In this document: piece by piece, positions 47,998 to 57,941 of the stretch
Layout of the letters: each line of letters opens with the position of its first letter
Position numbering within the stretch: position 1 is the first letter of the stretch
Assembly: GCA_027563935.2 (NCBI GenBank)
Contig: CM050453.2
Coordinates: 62,666,018 to 62,730,017, forward strand
Length of the DNA: 64,000 nucleotides
Direction: 5' to 3'
Source: Costus lasius
Taxonomy: Eukaryota; Streptophyta; Magnoliopsida; Zingiberales; Costaceae
Position numbers and translations under genes: made by a program
The notes under the pieces: model-generated
What the model was told of the DNA's origin: nothing
What the model saw: only the letters and a program-made list of their open reading frames with translations
Database searches by the model: none

Positions 47998-49398
47998 TCA
48001 TGAATTCCTCTGTTGCCCTTCTGATTTTTCTTTTGTTTGGGCATCACATTGAGCCACATAAGGCTCAGCCTTGAAACACTCTCCAATTTTATTCCAAATC
48101 TTTTTTCCTTTGTCAAATAATCTAGATCTTCTCCTCCTTTTTCTCCTTCTTCTAGAATTTTTGTTCTTCTTCTCCTGCATCCCTTTATCAACATCCTCAG
48201 AAGAATTGTTAATTTCAAAATTTGAGGGTTCATCAAATAAGCTTGAAACATCATAAGTATCATCATTAAATATTTCAACACTATAACAAGATCCTGAGTA
48301 TGAAAGTTTGTTCAATGAATCATTAAGATTAAATTCAATCTTGTTGTCACAAATATCAAAAGTAATCTTTCCTTCTTTCACATCTATGTTTGCCTTAGCA
48401 GTGGCCAATAGTGGTCTCCCAAGAATTATAGGATTTCTAGAATTTTCCTCCATGTCTAACACTACACAATCAGCGGGTATGAAAAACTCACCTATCTTCA
48501 TTGGCCCATTTTCCAAAATACCTACAGGATACTTTACCGATGAGTCTGCGAGCTGCAAGGATATAGATGTAGACTTTAGCTCTCCAAGATTCAATTTCCT
48601 GTAAGTGGAAAGAGGCATTAGACTAACACTTGCACCTAAGTCACATAAGGCTCGGTCAAAAGTCATAGTGCCTATAGAACATGGTATAGAAAAATTACCT
48701 GGATCCTTCAGTTTAGGTGGTAGTTTATTTTGAATGACTGCACTACAATCTTCAGTTAGAGTAACCATGCAAGTACCATAATCATCTAATTTCCTTTTGT
48801 TAGAGAAAATCTCCTTTAAAAATTTTGCATAAGATGGCATTTCATTAATAGCTTCAGTAAATGGAATGTTAACATAAAGCTTTTTCAGGATTTCAAGGAA
48901 TTTGCCAAACTTCTTGTCTAATTTGTTTTGAATTAACCTTTGAGGAAAAGGTATTGGTGGTCTATAGGGAGGAGGTGAGTTAGGGTTAGGATTGTCCTTC
49001 TCACATAATTCTTCTCCTTTTGGTTCATCACCCTTTTGGGGTGGTAAACAAGTTTGGGATTCCTTATGTGAAGAAGTTTCTCCTAACTCCAATTCCTCTT
49101 GATTATCATCAAGCCCTTTTTCAGTGTTTCCAAACCTCCCTCTAGGTTCTCCTAGTTGTTTTTCACTTCTAGTCATGATGGCATTATAGTGCTCTCTAGG
49201 GTTTATCTCAGGTTTTGTAGGCAATTTCTCAGGTGGCCTGTAAGGTACACTAGCATGTTGTGCAATTTGGTTTTCTAAAATCTTATTATGTGCTTCTACT
49301 CTTTCCAGTCTGGAGTTGATTTGATCAAGACTTTCTCTAAATCCTTCAATTTGTCTATCTCGATTTGACATGAGTTGGTCTTGCTTAGCCATAAACTA
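47998..49398 (-). CDS. Athila-D protease region
   Basis: The frame is open from after a TAG (49396-49398) to the stop at 47998-48000; the usual reading is as the C-terminal part of Gag-protease. Residues 1-70 are a coiled-coil linker (REQIEGFR-like start, RLERVEAHNKILENQ). About 215-345 form a retropepsin: PPKLKDPGNFSIPC, the active site DLGA at 48631-48642 (CDLGASVSLMP, the normal Athila form), and RNPIILGRPLLATA. The last 60 residues are very basic (KKNKNSRRRRKRRRRSRLF) and could bind nucleic acid or act as a nuclear signal. Protease motifs look functional. It is separated from gag by a frameshift and a stop. Confidence 0.88.
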
Positions 49399-49451
49399 AT
49401 TTTGACTGGCTATCATCTGTTCAAGCATGGATTTTAACTCAGAACTGTGAC

Positions 49452-50618
49452 CTATGTTTTGGTTTTGATTTTGGATAGGATTTGCCCTTTGGAATCCTTT
49501 ATTCTCAGTTTGTCCCCTCTCATAATTATTGTTTTCCATAAAAGGTTAGGGTGATTCCTCCATCCAGGGTTGTAAGTGCTAGAATAGGGGTCATTAGGTC
49601 TACCTTGATTATAATTCCCTATGGCATTCACATGCTCATTACCCTGGTCTACAATAATTCTACAATTTTCAGAAGTATGACCATCATTGCCACAAATTTC
49701 ACAAGTGATAGCAGAAACAGAAGCAGTTTGCATATAATTAAACTTACTGCACAAAAAGTCTACCTTCTCTACTAAGGATCGCCATCCATCACCATCACCC
49801 TTACCTTGAGAAGGCTTGTATAGTACTCCTCTCTCGGTATTCCATTGATTGTGATTCAGTGCCATCTCTTCTAGTAATCTGAAGGCATCATCAGGTGTTT
49901 TGCTCATAAGAGCTCCACCTGCAGCAGCATCTACAGTTAATTTGGTATTATTTCATAAAGCATAGTAAAAAGTTTGCAATAAACTCCAATCTTCAATGCC
50001 ATGGTGAGGACACTTCTGCTGTAATTTGTTGAATCTCTCCCAGGCCTCACTGAATGACTCCCCATCTCTTTGTTGAAAGTTTGTAATTTGATTTCTCGAC
50101 TGGATTGTTTTGCCTAGAGGGACATATTTTGTCAGGAAGGAATTTGATAGCTGCTCCCATGTTGTGAAGGTTCTGGTTGGTTGCGATTGAAGCCATATCC
50201 TCGCCCGGTCCCTGAGTGAAAAAGGAAATAACCTTAGTCTGAGTGCATCATTAGAAACTCCATTCATCTTTATAGTATCACAAAATTCTAAAAATAAAGA
50301 AAGATGCAAGTTTGGATCTTCCAGTGGAGATCCTCCAAACTAGTTCTGTTGGATCATGGAGATAAAACCAGGTTTAATTTCGAAGTTATTTGCTTCGATG
50401 GCGGGTCTAGCAATGCTGGAATGAATTTCTCGTGGGTTAGGGGCTGCATAGTCCCTCAATGTTCTCTGATTATTTGCCATCTCTACAACTTCTTCTTGAA
50501 TCTCCTCTTCAATCTCTTGTAAATCTTCTTCTAGTCTCAACTTCTTGCGCGCTCTAAGAGTTTTGTTGATTTCAGGATCCAATGGAACAAGTGGTCCTGA
50601 CCTAAGACTCCTGCGCAT
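49452..50618 (-). pseudogene. Athila-D Gag
   Basis: Probable start at 50618 (MRRSLRSGPL). A typical retrotransposon gag (PF03732) follows: FGGSPLEDPNLHLSLFLEF, RLRLFPFSLRDRARIWL, KYVPLGKTIQSR, ESFSEAWERFN. A CCHC knuckle CEICGNDGHTSENC comes in the third segment. Lesions in order: TAG at 50340-50342 (simplest ancestor CAG), TGA at 49953-49955 (simplest ancestor CGA), and a frameshift at about 49521-49538; the TAG at 49396-49398 follows in the shifted frame before protease. Between lesions the frame is well conserved. Confidence 0.9.
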
Positions 50619-50725
50619 GCAAAACAGATAGATCAAGTGATTTCAAGAAAAACAAAAAATAAACAGTAAATAAAAACCTAGTCTAGCAATAATCTCAATG
50701 TCTTTGATATCAACAAAAACTAAGG

Positions 50726-50743
50726 TCCCCGGCAACGGCACCA
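50726..50743 (-). other. Primer-binding site of Athila-D (Asp tRNA type)
   Basis: The minus strand reads TGGTGCCGTTGCCGGGGA, one change from the Asp-tRNA complement usual in Athila and Tat elements. It lies 6 bp from the LTR end. Confidence 0.9.
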
Positions 50744-50749
50744 AAAACT

Positions 50750-52637
50750 TGTTGTGTCCGCAAGTGTACGAATACTCGAAGTAATAAAGAAAGTATCGAA
50801 TCCATAGGGACCTATGCTGCTGAGTACCAAATAATTGATTTTTCACTATCTAGGAAATCGAAAGAGTGCAAACTAGCAAACGAAGACCAAAGCACTGAAA
50901 CGGAGTTATTAGAGAGAGAGGCTGGGACTAGGGTTTCATTCACTCTAATTTCTTTGAATAGACATGAATAGTGATTGTGTCAGTTTAATGTCAACATGAT
51001 AAAGATGTAATTTACTTTAATAAAAGGGTTGTCTCACTTTCATGCAGACAACCATGCAGAGATCAATCCTCGCTCTCGCGCAAGATTTATCCCAAGCTAA
51101 AGATAAGTAAATCATCAAACGAAAAACTCAAGGATCACTTTCATGCATCCGAATTCTAGGTTGAAAATCTCTAGTGGAAATTCATGGATCACTCTCGTGC
51201 ATCCGAATCTCAACACTAGTTTTACTCAAGGCTCTCCAACGTTCCGATCTTTGCTTTCGCACAAGATCTCCACGTTTGAGATACTTAGACTCAATCCTAG
51301 ATTTATGTTATTATCATGGCAATAAGATTACTAGAATTAAACAAGTAAGAGCTAACCTAAAAGGCATTCCTATCATGCAATTCTATGGTTCTAAATTCTC
51401 AAGCAATTACTTTTCAGTCAATAGCAAAAATTCTAAAACATAAATAATAATATAGATCTAAGGAGAGTCTAAGAACAAACATCACATGAGTAAAATTATC
51501 ATGCTAAGATTAAACGTGACAGAATAATGGAAAAATAGTCATCTAGTCATTAAAAATTGAGTGAATTACTCCCCCATGTCCCAAAAGAGGTTTAAGCTTG
51601 CATGGGAGGAATATTACAATAATTCATGTTGAAGGAAATCGAAAACAAAGAAGAAGGAAGAATTACGGTACGGCCGTAAAAACATTTACAGCCGTAATCT
51701 TGGTGCAACAGCGGCGGCGCTCGGATTTGTGGTGATTTCTCCTCCGTCTGATCTCCGATCACGTTGAAACTTTAGGTGCACCTCCTCCTCCTCTATGTGT
51801 AGCTTCCACTCAAAATTCACGGACGGAGATGTGCTAGAGGCTTCCCGGCGGCAAACCCTAAGGCGGATGCGTGTGAGGCGATTTCTCTCTCTCTAGTGGA
51901 CAAAAATTAGGGCTTTTGGTGTGTTTGGCTTCCTCTCATCGATGGCTCCCCGTTTGCTTCTTACCGAAATGTCTTTAGTGGCCTGGATCGATTGCAATCA
52001 TCTACACAAAAATTGGGCTTCGGAGTTGACCGGGAAAATCGCGAGCTGGGTTATAATTACGGCTGTAATGGTATTTACGACCGTGCCGTAATTAGGACAG
52101 TGAATCCTCGGTTCAAAATTCTTCTGGAATTATGGTACCGTAAAGTTCCTTACGATAGTGCTGTAATGTCAATAATTTTTCTGGTTGAAAATCGGCTTGA
52201 CTTACGGTACCGTAAAGTTCTTTACGGTGGTACCGTAAACTCCATCGTTTCTCTGATAAAAAATGTCCCGAAATACGGCACCGTAAAGATGTTTACAGTA
52301 GTGCTATAATCACATGAAATTCTCTGTCCGGAAAACCTCCAAATTACAGTACCGTAAAGCATATATTGGGGGTGCCGTAATTTTCTTTGAAGCTCCAAAT
52401 CTTCTGAAATTTGACGTGTGATCTTCTTTTGATGTTGTGAGTTTGATTATGCACTTGGATTGCTCGAAATTGACTGGAAAATAGGTCTTTTTGCCTAAAA
52501 ATCATCAAAAACAAGAAAGAGTGTAGATTCCGCAGATATTGATAAAATATGGCATAAAAACAAGCAAAGCCTATGAATATGACACATAAATATCAATAAA
52601 ATGGCATAGAAAATCACGATGAATTTCGGTGTCATCA
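50750..52637 (-). repeat. 5' LTR of Athila-D
   Basis: 1888 bp, minus-strand TGATGACACC to GGACACAACA. The palindrome-pair array is at about 51662-52384. Followed by the TATTC duplication at 52638-52642. Confidence 0.93.
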
Positions 52638-52684
52638 TATTCCTCTCTCCTTTCAGTTTCCCAAGAGTTGTAATTAAAAGACAT
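52638..52684 (-). pseudogene. Athila-E ORF, first codons
   Basis: The ATG is at 52684-52682, about 250 bp downstream of the primer site. Fourteen codons follow (MSFNYNSWETERRE) before the Athila-D insertion site. After removal of Athila-D and one TATTC the frame continues into 42390 leftward without a shift. Confidence 0.85.
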
Positions 52685-52932
52685 CTTCAAATCTATCAAG
52701 GACAGAAAGATAATTCAATACCAATCAAATAAAATTTTTTTTTTCAGAATATCTAACAAAAATATAAAATCTAAAACACAAGTAAATTCACAAATTTCAG
52801 AAATTCTCAGTTCTGTCACAACTGTGAAAATCCAAAACCTACAAAAAGAAAAAAAAAATAAAGTTAAATCTAAAACAATTAAAACTTAGTCTAGCAATAC
52901 TAACAACTATTTTGATATTAACAAAACTAAGG
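52685..52932 (-). other. Leader of Athila-E
   Basis: A short 5' untranslated region of about 250 bp, AT-rich, with no ORF. Confidence 0.7.
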
Positions 52933-52950
52933 TCCCCGGAAACGGCGCCA
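52933..52950 (-). other. Primer-binding site of Athila-E (Asp tRNA type)
   Basis: The minus strand reads TGGCGCCGTTTCCGGGGA, near-consensus, 6 bp from the LTR edge at 52957. Confidence 0.92.
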
Positions 52951-52956
52951 AAAAGT

Positions 52957-55352
52957 TGTTAGGTCCGCAAGTGCACGGATACTTCGAAGTAATAAAAATA
53001 TCGAACCATAGAGACCTACGTGTTAAGTACCAAATAGATGTTTTCTCACTAGCTAAGCAAGCCGAATATGATGGAAGTAAACTATGCAGAAAAGTATGCT
53101 AAAAAGATAATCAAAGAGAAATAATTTGGACTAGGGTTTCATCCTCCTTGATTCTAATGACTAGACATAAATAAAAGGTCGCCAGACTAATCTTATCATG
53201 ATAAAGATTTAATTTACTTCATAAAAGGATCATCTCACTTTCGTGTAGACAATCATGCAGGGACCAATCCTTGCTTTCGCGCAAGATCTATCCCAGGCTA
53301 ATGATAAGTAAATCATCAATCAAAGAATTCAAAGATCACTTTCGTGCATCCAAATTCTAAGTTGATTGTCTCAAGTGGAATCTCAAGGATCACTTTCGTG
53401 CATCCGAGACTCAACACAAGTTCTACTTATGGTTATCCAACATTTCGATTCTCACTTTCGTGCAAGATCTCTAGGTTTGGCAACTCGACTCTACCCCAAA
53501 TTTAAATTATCATCATGGCAATACGATCACTAAAATCAAATATTAAGAACTAACCTAAGAGAGTTCCTAACATGCAATTCTAGGGTTCCAAGTTCTCAAG
53601 CTAGTCACCTTTCGGTCCTTATTGCGAGAACTCTAAAACATGAATAATAACATAAATCTATAGAGAATCAAAGACAAACAATCACATAAGTAGAATCATC
53701 ATAATAAAACTATTCTGACGAAGATAAAAAAGTCATCTAATCATTAAAAATCAAGGGAAATTACTCCTGTAAGATCCAAGGATCTTAAGTCCTTGTAAGT
53801 ACTATTCTTGATTTAAATCTTTGGCTGTGATATTTGTCCTATGTTTTGATTTTGTCAACCCTAGGATGGGGGAGAATTTTATCCCTAAAACCTTTAGGGG
53901 TTATTTATAAATTAGTGGAAATGGGTTAGTGTATATTAATTTAAGCCTTACCGGATTTTGACTCTAGTAATTAATTAATTAGAGCTTATTGGATGTTAAT
54001 TTAATCTTTATTGGATTTTCATTTAAGTGAATAATTAACTATGGGTTATTGGGTTTACATTTAATTTAGATGGATATTGGGTTTAAAATTTGAATTAGTG
54101 GATTAATTCATAAACCCTATTTACACCGAGGGCTTGGGCCTGGTTTCGGTGTTTGGTATCATTGACGTTAGTTCTATGAAATTATAGAATCGATATTGTG
54201 GTTTTGCTTCGAATTTCGAGTCGAATTGTATTTGCGATCAGATTTGATATAAATGTGAACTTGCATATGTCTAGTGCAAGTATTGCCTGGTGGCAGGTAC
54301 CCTTATGTGATTTATGGATTTTACGGATTTTATATGGCTTTGATATACTGTTGCCTTGCATATGTCTAGTGCAAGGATTGCGTGGTGGCAGGTACATTTG
54401 TGAAATTGTGTTTCGTGGAGATTCAATGTGTGGATTCTCGAAAATTTTCAGATCGGGTTTTCCAGAAACTTGGTTTTACTTAGCGTGTGTATCGATCCTG
54501 TGTGTTAACATCCTGTTCCTCTATGACTTGCGTTGTGCTTGTTTGGGGTTAAGATAACGGGATGTGACAACTCCCCCATGTCCCAAAAAGTGTCTAAGCT
54601 TGCATGGAAGGAAGATTACAATAATCCATAGTGTAGGAAATCAAAACATAGGGAGAGAACAAATTACGGTACGGCCGTAAAGAAGTTTACGTCCGTAATC
54701 TGGAGTGAACAGCGGCGGCGCTCGATCTTTTATTGATTTCTCCTCTGTCTGATCTCCTTTTGCTTTGAAACTTCTGGTATGTCCTCTCCACCTCCAAACG
54801 AAGCTTCTGATCTCCTTTTGCTTTGAAACTTCTCCTCTTAAATAAGAGTCCATAACATCTTTCGGATCTTGATTTGGAGCTCTAGATCAAAAGTTATGGT
54901 CCGCGCAATATTTTGACCCGTAAAAATCGCATTTTTGACTGGAAATTACGGCCGTAACAATCTTTACGGTAGTGCCGTAATGTCTGAAATATCTCGGGTG
55001 AATTCTGGGTCCAAATTATGGTACCTTAAAGTTCTTTATGGCACTGCCGTAATTTTGATTATGGTACCTTAAAGTTCTTTACACCCGGGGGTGTGATTTT
55101 TGAACTTGCTCCAATTTGCATGAAAATTGGCGGGCGGCTTCATTTCGACCTCCTGAATCTATTCGTGTGCTCAAATCCTTCAAAATCTATCAAAAAATAG
55201 CACTTTTTACGTGAAATTCATGAAAAACAAGAAATTGTGTAGATTCCATAATATTTGATAAATAAGACTTAAAAACAAGCAAAAGAGCATAAATATGACA
55301 CAAAAAGACACACGAAATGACACAAAATATACTATGAATTTTGGTATCATCA
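52957..55352 (-). repeat. 5' LTR of Athila-E, interrupted
   Basis: Minus-strand TGATGATACC to CTAACA. It contains the Tekay solo LTR (53768-54569) with its duplicated ACTCC; without these it is 1589 bp. Relative to the 3' LTR it lacks about 130 bp, replaced by a 28-bp direct copy (54806-54833) of 54748-54775. Palindrome boxes at about 54662-54702, 54945-54980 and 55020-55055. Confidence 0.92.
53768..54569 (+). repeat. Shortened Tekay-type solo LTR with target duplication
   Basis: TGTAAGATCC to GGATGTGACA, 802 bp, flanked by ACTCC at 53763-53767 and 54570-54574. It is related to Tekay-F but about 2 kb of the LTR interior is missing; the join is near 54122-54125, between counterparts of about 24896 and 26995. 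A 41-bp segment (CTTGCATATG to GGCAGGTAC) appears at 54260-54300 and 54355-54395. Confidence 0.9.
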
Positions 55353-55357
55353 GGACG

Positions 55358-55400
55358 TCCTTAGGGCGTGGCCTCAGGCCACCAAATTTATAGAAAAGTT
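55358..55400 (+). repeat. Athila-G LTR, fourth piece
   Basis: 43 bp between the GGACG duplication of Athila-E and the start of a Copia-B LTR. Assigned by position as the continuation of 34986-35139. Confidence 0.55.
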
Positions 55401-55879
55401 TGTTGGGAAACCCCGGGGACATTTTACAATTTTCAGAGTCATGGACATACATTTTACGCAGCGGAAGAATGTCCCCGAAACAGGCCGGTCCCAAAAACCC
55501 AGTGAAGATCGCAAGCAAGGGAGTCGACACGATGAGTTAGGAAATACCTTAGAGCAAGATGAGGTCGATGCCGTGATAGGCGCCCAAGCGTGCGCCCTCT
55601 GCAGTCTCACACACACGGATCCCTCGAGTCCTCTTCTTCCACGCCTGGTGCTAGCCTCGGGAAGAAGATCCAAGCCTTGTGCTCCTTCTTCAAAATATGC
55701 GCCACCTCCAAGGTAGATGCGCCAAACATGAAGAAGGATGAGGGAGAGGGAAACCGCCAAGCATCAAGTTCCTTGCGTCAAGAGAGAAGGAAGAAGCTTG
55801 CGGCTAGGGTTTGGAAGGAAGAAGAAGATGCACCACTTCTTGATGTTGTCGCCCTTCAAGCCCTTGCTTTTGCCCCTCC
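55401..55879 (-). repeat. Copia-B LTR fragment
   Basis: It starts TGTTGGGAAACCCCGG, as does 13554, and follows that LTR with differences until a Copia-A LTR interrupts it at 55880. The rest would lie beyond the right edge. Confidence 0.85.
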
Positions 55880-56248
55880 TGTTGGGGTATGCCCTTAAGG
55901 CTAATGTTTGAGGCCTTGGGTTGTTATCAGTATCATGTATAAACTCTATGTTTATAATGGCAATGGTTGTTATTCAGGTTGTTGCATTATCTGCTGCTAT
56001 ATGTATACTTCTGAATAATGTCTCAATGGTGTTCAGCTTGGCTGACATGCAGTATTGTCCTTAGTCAAAATATCTTGGTGAACATGAGACAACCTTGATA
56101 TGATTGAGACTAATATGTATTCTAATCTTATAGGATGCTTCGAGCATGGAATAAGATGTAGACTCATAGGTACATTGGATGTACTGGACTGACCCTACTT
56201 AGGATATTCAATTGCTTGTCACAATGTGAATAATCCTTATATGCAAAC
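55880..56248 (+). repeat. Copia-A LTR fragment, split by Copia-A4
   Basis: TGTTGGGGTATGCCC start; it matches 4921-5290 and stops at ATGCAAAC, where Copia-A4 is inserted. CAAAC at 56244-56248 is the expected left target duplication. The right part is outside the window. Confidence 0.88.
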
Positions 56249-57921
56249 TGCAGGGAACCCCTTTCATGAGGGGTGCGAAACCCTAAAGTGGCGCAACATG
56301 ATAGGCAGCAGATTCAAGGGTCGAAGAGCATGCATTATATGATCAACTTTCGAAAACATGAATAGAGAAGATGCGATTCATACCATAGCCATTTCAAGAT
56401 GGCGCCTTGGAAGCAAGAGAACAACGAAGGTCTCCTCCAAATCGTCACACACAAGATGAGCGACGGCTTGCTTCTTGTCGTCCCTTGTGCTAGCAAGGAT
56501 CGTCCAAGATGTCTTTGATCGAAAGGAAAGGGATGGAGATATCGATCTCTCTTGGCCGAATCTTCCTCTATGTTTCAAGTTGTCGCCGCACACCAAAAGG
56601 TGTCAAGAGGAATGAGTTTTAGTGACGAGAATAGAGAACCCTCTATTCGAACGTGAGCCATCTCCAAGTGGAGATCATGGTTACTAAAAATAGCAACCAC
56701 TCATCGCTCCAATGTTCACGCCAAGTGAACATGTCGCCACTCCTTGAACCATGCGCTCATTTCATGAGCTGGTTCAATTTGGTTCGGTTTAAGAACCAAT
56801 CAAGCCAAGCAATCAAGTCTAGATCTCAAATAAACCCTAAGGCTCCAGATCTAACCGTTGATCTTTTGATGCTTCTGATCTCACCGATCTAGCATCTATT
56901 CTCTCGATTGAAGCTTACCGATCTCAAGCCCTAATCAATCAAACATGATCAGACCAGATCTCACTTACAATCAGAGATCAAATCCCTTTAAACTGAACTT
57001 AAACAATTCAGTCCACACGATCTGACTTAAGTAAGCCATATCATCAAATTGTGCGACCCTGAGGGTTTCCTTTAAATGTCGGTAACGATAACTTACGTCA
57101 TCACGATCAGTGAGGGGTATCTAGCAACACATCACTGTCTCCCGATATAAAGAAAAGAGTCTTCCAAGACTACACCCAAAAACAGCACAAGTGTGAATCA
57201 ACTCACTAGGCATGCATATTTCCTTTGCCACTGGATCTTCTTATTGGACAAGCGTGTCAAGCTTGTAACTCCAATATGACGAGCATGATTAGAACAGATG
57301 AACACTGTCACCTGGGTATGGCCATACTCTTTTCTCAATCATCTCATCCAGGGGGCCCCTTTAGAACATCACACTCCTTAAACAAGGAGACGGCAATCCT
57401 TTGTCTATCATTAGTGCCCTAACCTGATTCAAGCTCACCATCCAAGATAGTCTATAATCATTATGTTTCAAATGATATTGAACTACCTCAAAACAATGAC
57501 AATCATCATTTAGAAAACACAAGTGATCTCAAGTCAGAGGAAATGTGCCACTTGTTACAATCAAGGAATATTCACATTGTGACAAGCAACTGAATATCCT
57601 AGTAGGGTCTGTCCAGTACATCCAATGTACCCATGAGTCTACATCTTATTCCATGCTCCAAGCATCCTATAAGATTAGAACACATATTAGTCTCAATCAT
57701 ATCAAGGCTGTCTCATGTTCACCAAGATATATCGACTAAGGACTTAACTGCATGTCAGCCTAGCTGAACAGCTTTGAGACATTATTCAGAAGTACACTTA
57801 TTACAGCAGACAAGGTAACAACCTGAATAATAACCATGCCTTTATAAACATAAGAGTTTATTACATGACACTGTTACAATCCCAAGGCCTCAAACATTAG
57901 GCTTAAGGGCATACCCCAACA
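56249..57921 (-). repeat. 3' LTR of Copia-A4
   Basis: 1673 bp, minus-strand TGTTGGGGTATGCCC to GGGTTCCCTGCA. It is the only complete, simple Copia-A LTR in the window. Confidence 0.94.
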
Positions 57922-57936
57922 ATCTCCCACTTGCAC
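57922..57936 (-). other. Polypurine tract of Copia-A4
   Basis: GTGCAAGTGGGAGAT on the minus strand directly before the LTR. Confidence 0.87.
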
Positions 57937-57941
57937 TTAAT

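Larger units (their letters stand above)
42396..52637 (-). mobile_element. Athila-D, complete non-autonomous Athila-like element
   Basis: The 10,242-bp element is flanked by TATTC at 42391-42395 and 52638-52642. Order on the minus strand: LTR, Asp-type primer site, gag, protease, conserved GGGAGGCAACC motif, palindrome array, ATHILA ORF-1-like gene, 3' non-coding, LTR. Reverse transcriptase, RNase H and integrase are absent, with no remnant found between 47998 and 46932. LTRs differ by roughly 2.5-3 percent by eye. It would need another element for replication. Confidence 0.95.
35145..55352 (-). mobile_element. Athila-E, complete non-autonomous Athila-like element, heavily nested
   Basis: Boundaries are fixed by GGACG at 35140-35144 and 55353-55357 and by LTR termini. 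After removing the Copia-A solo LTR, Athila-D and the small Tekay solo LTR it is about 6.8 kb. It has an Asp-type primer site (52933-52950) and one ORF of about 471 codons, and no reverse transcriptase or integrase. LTR divergence is about 4 percent in the part compared, so it predates Tekay-F. Confidence 0.93.

Noticed and set aside
56378..56596. 72-codon frame repeated exactly at 63768-63986
   Set aside because: Lies in the two LTR copies of Copia-A4; identity reflects recent insertion, not coding constraint.
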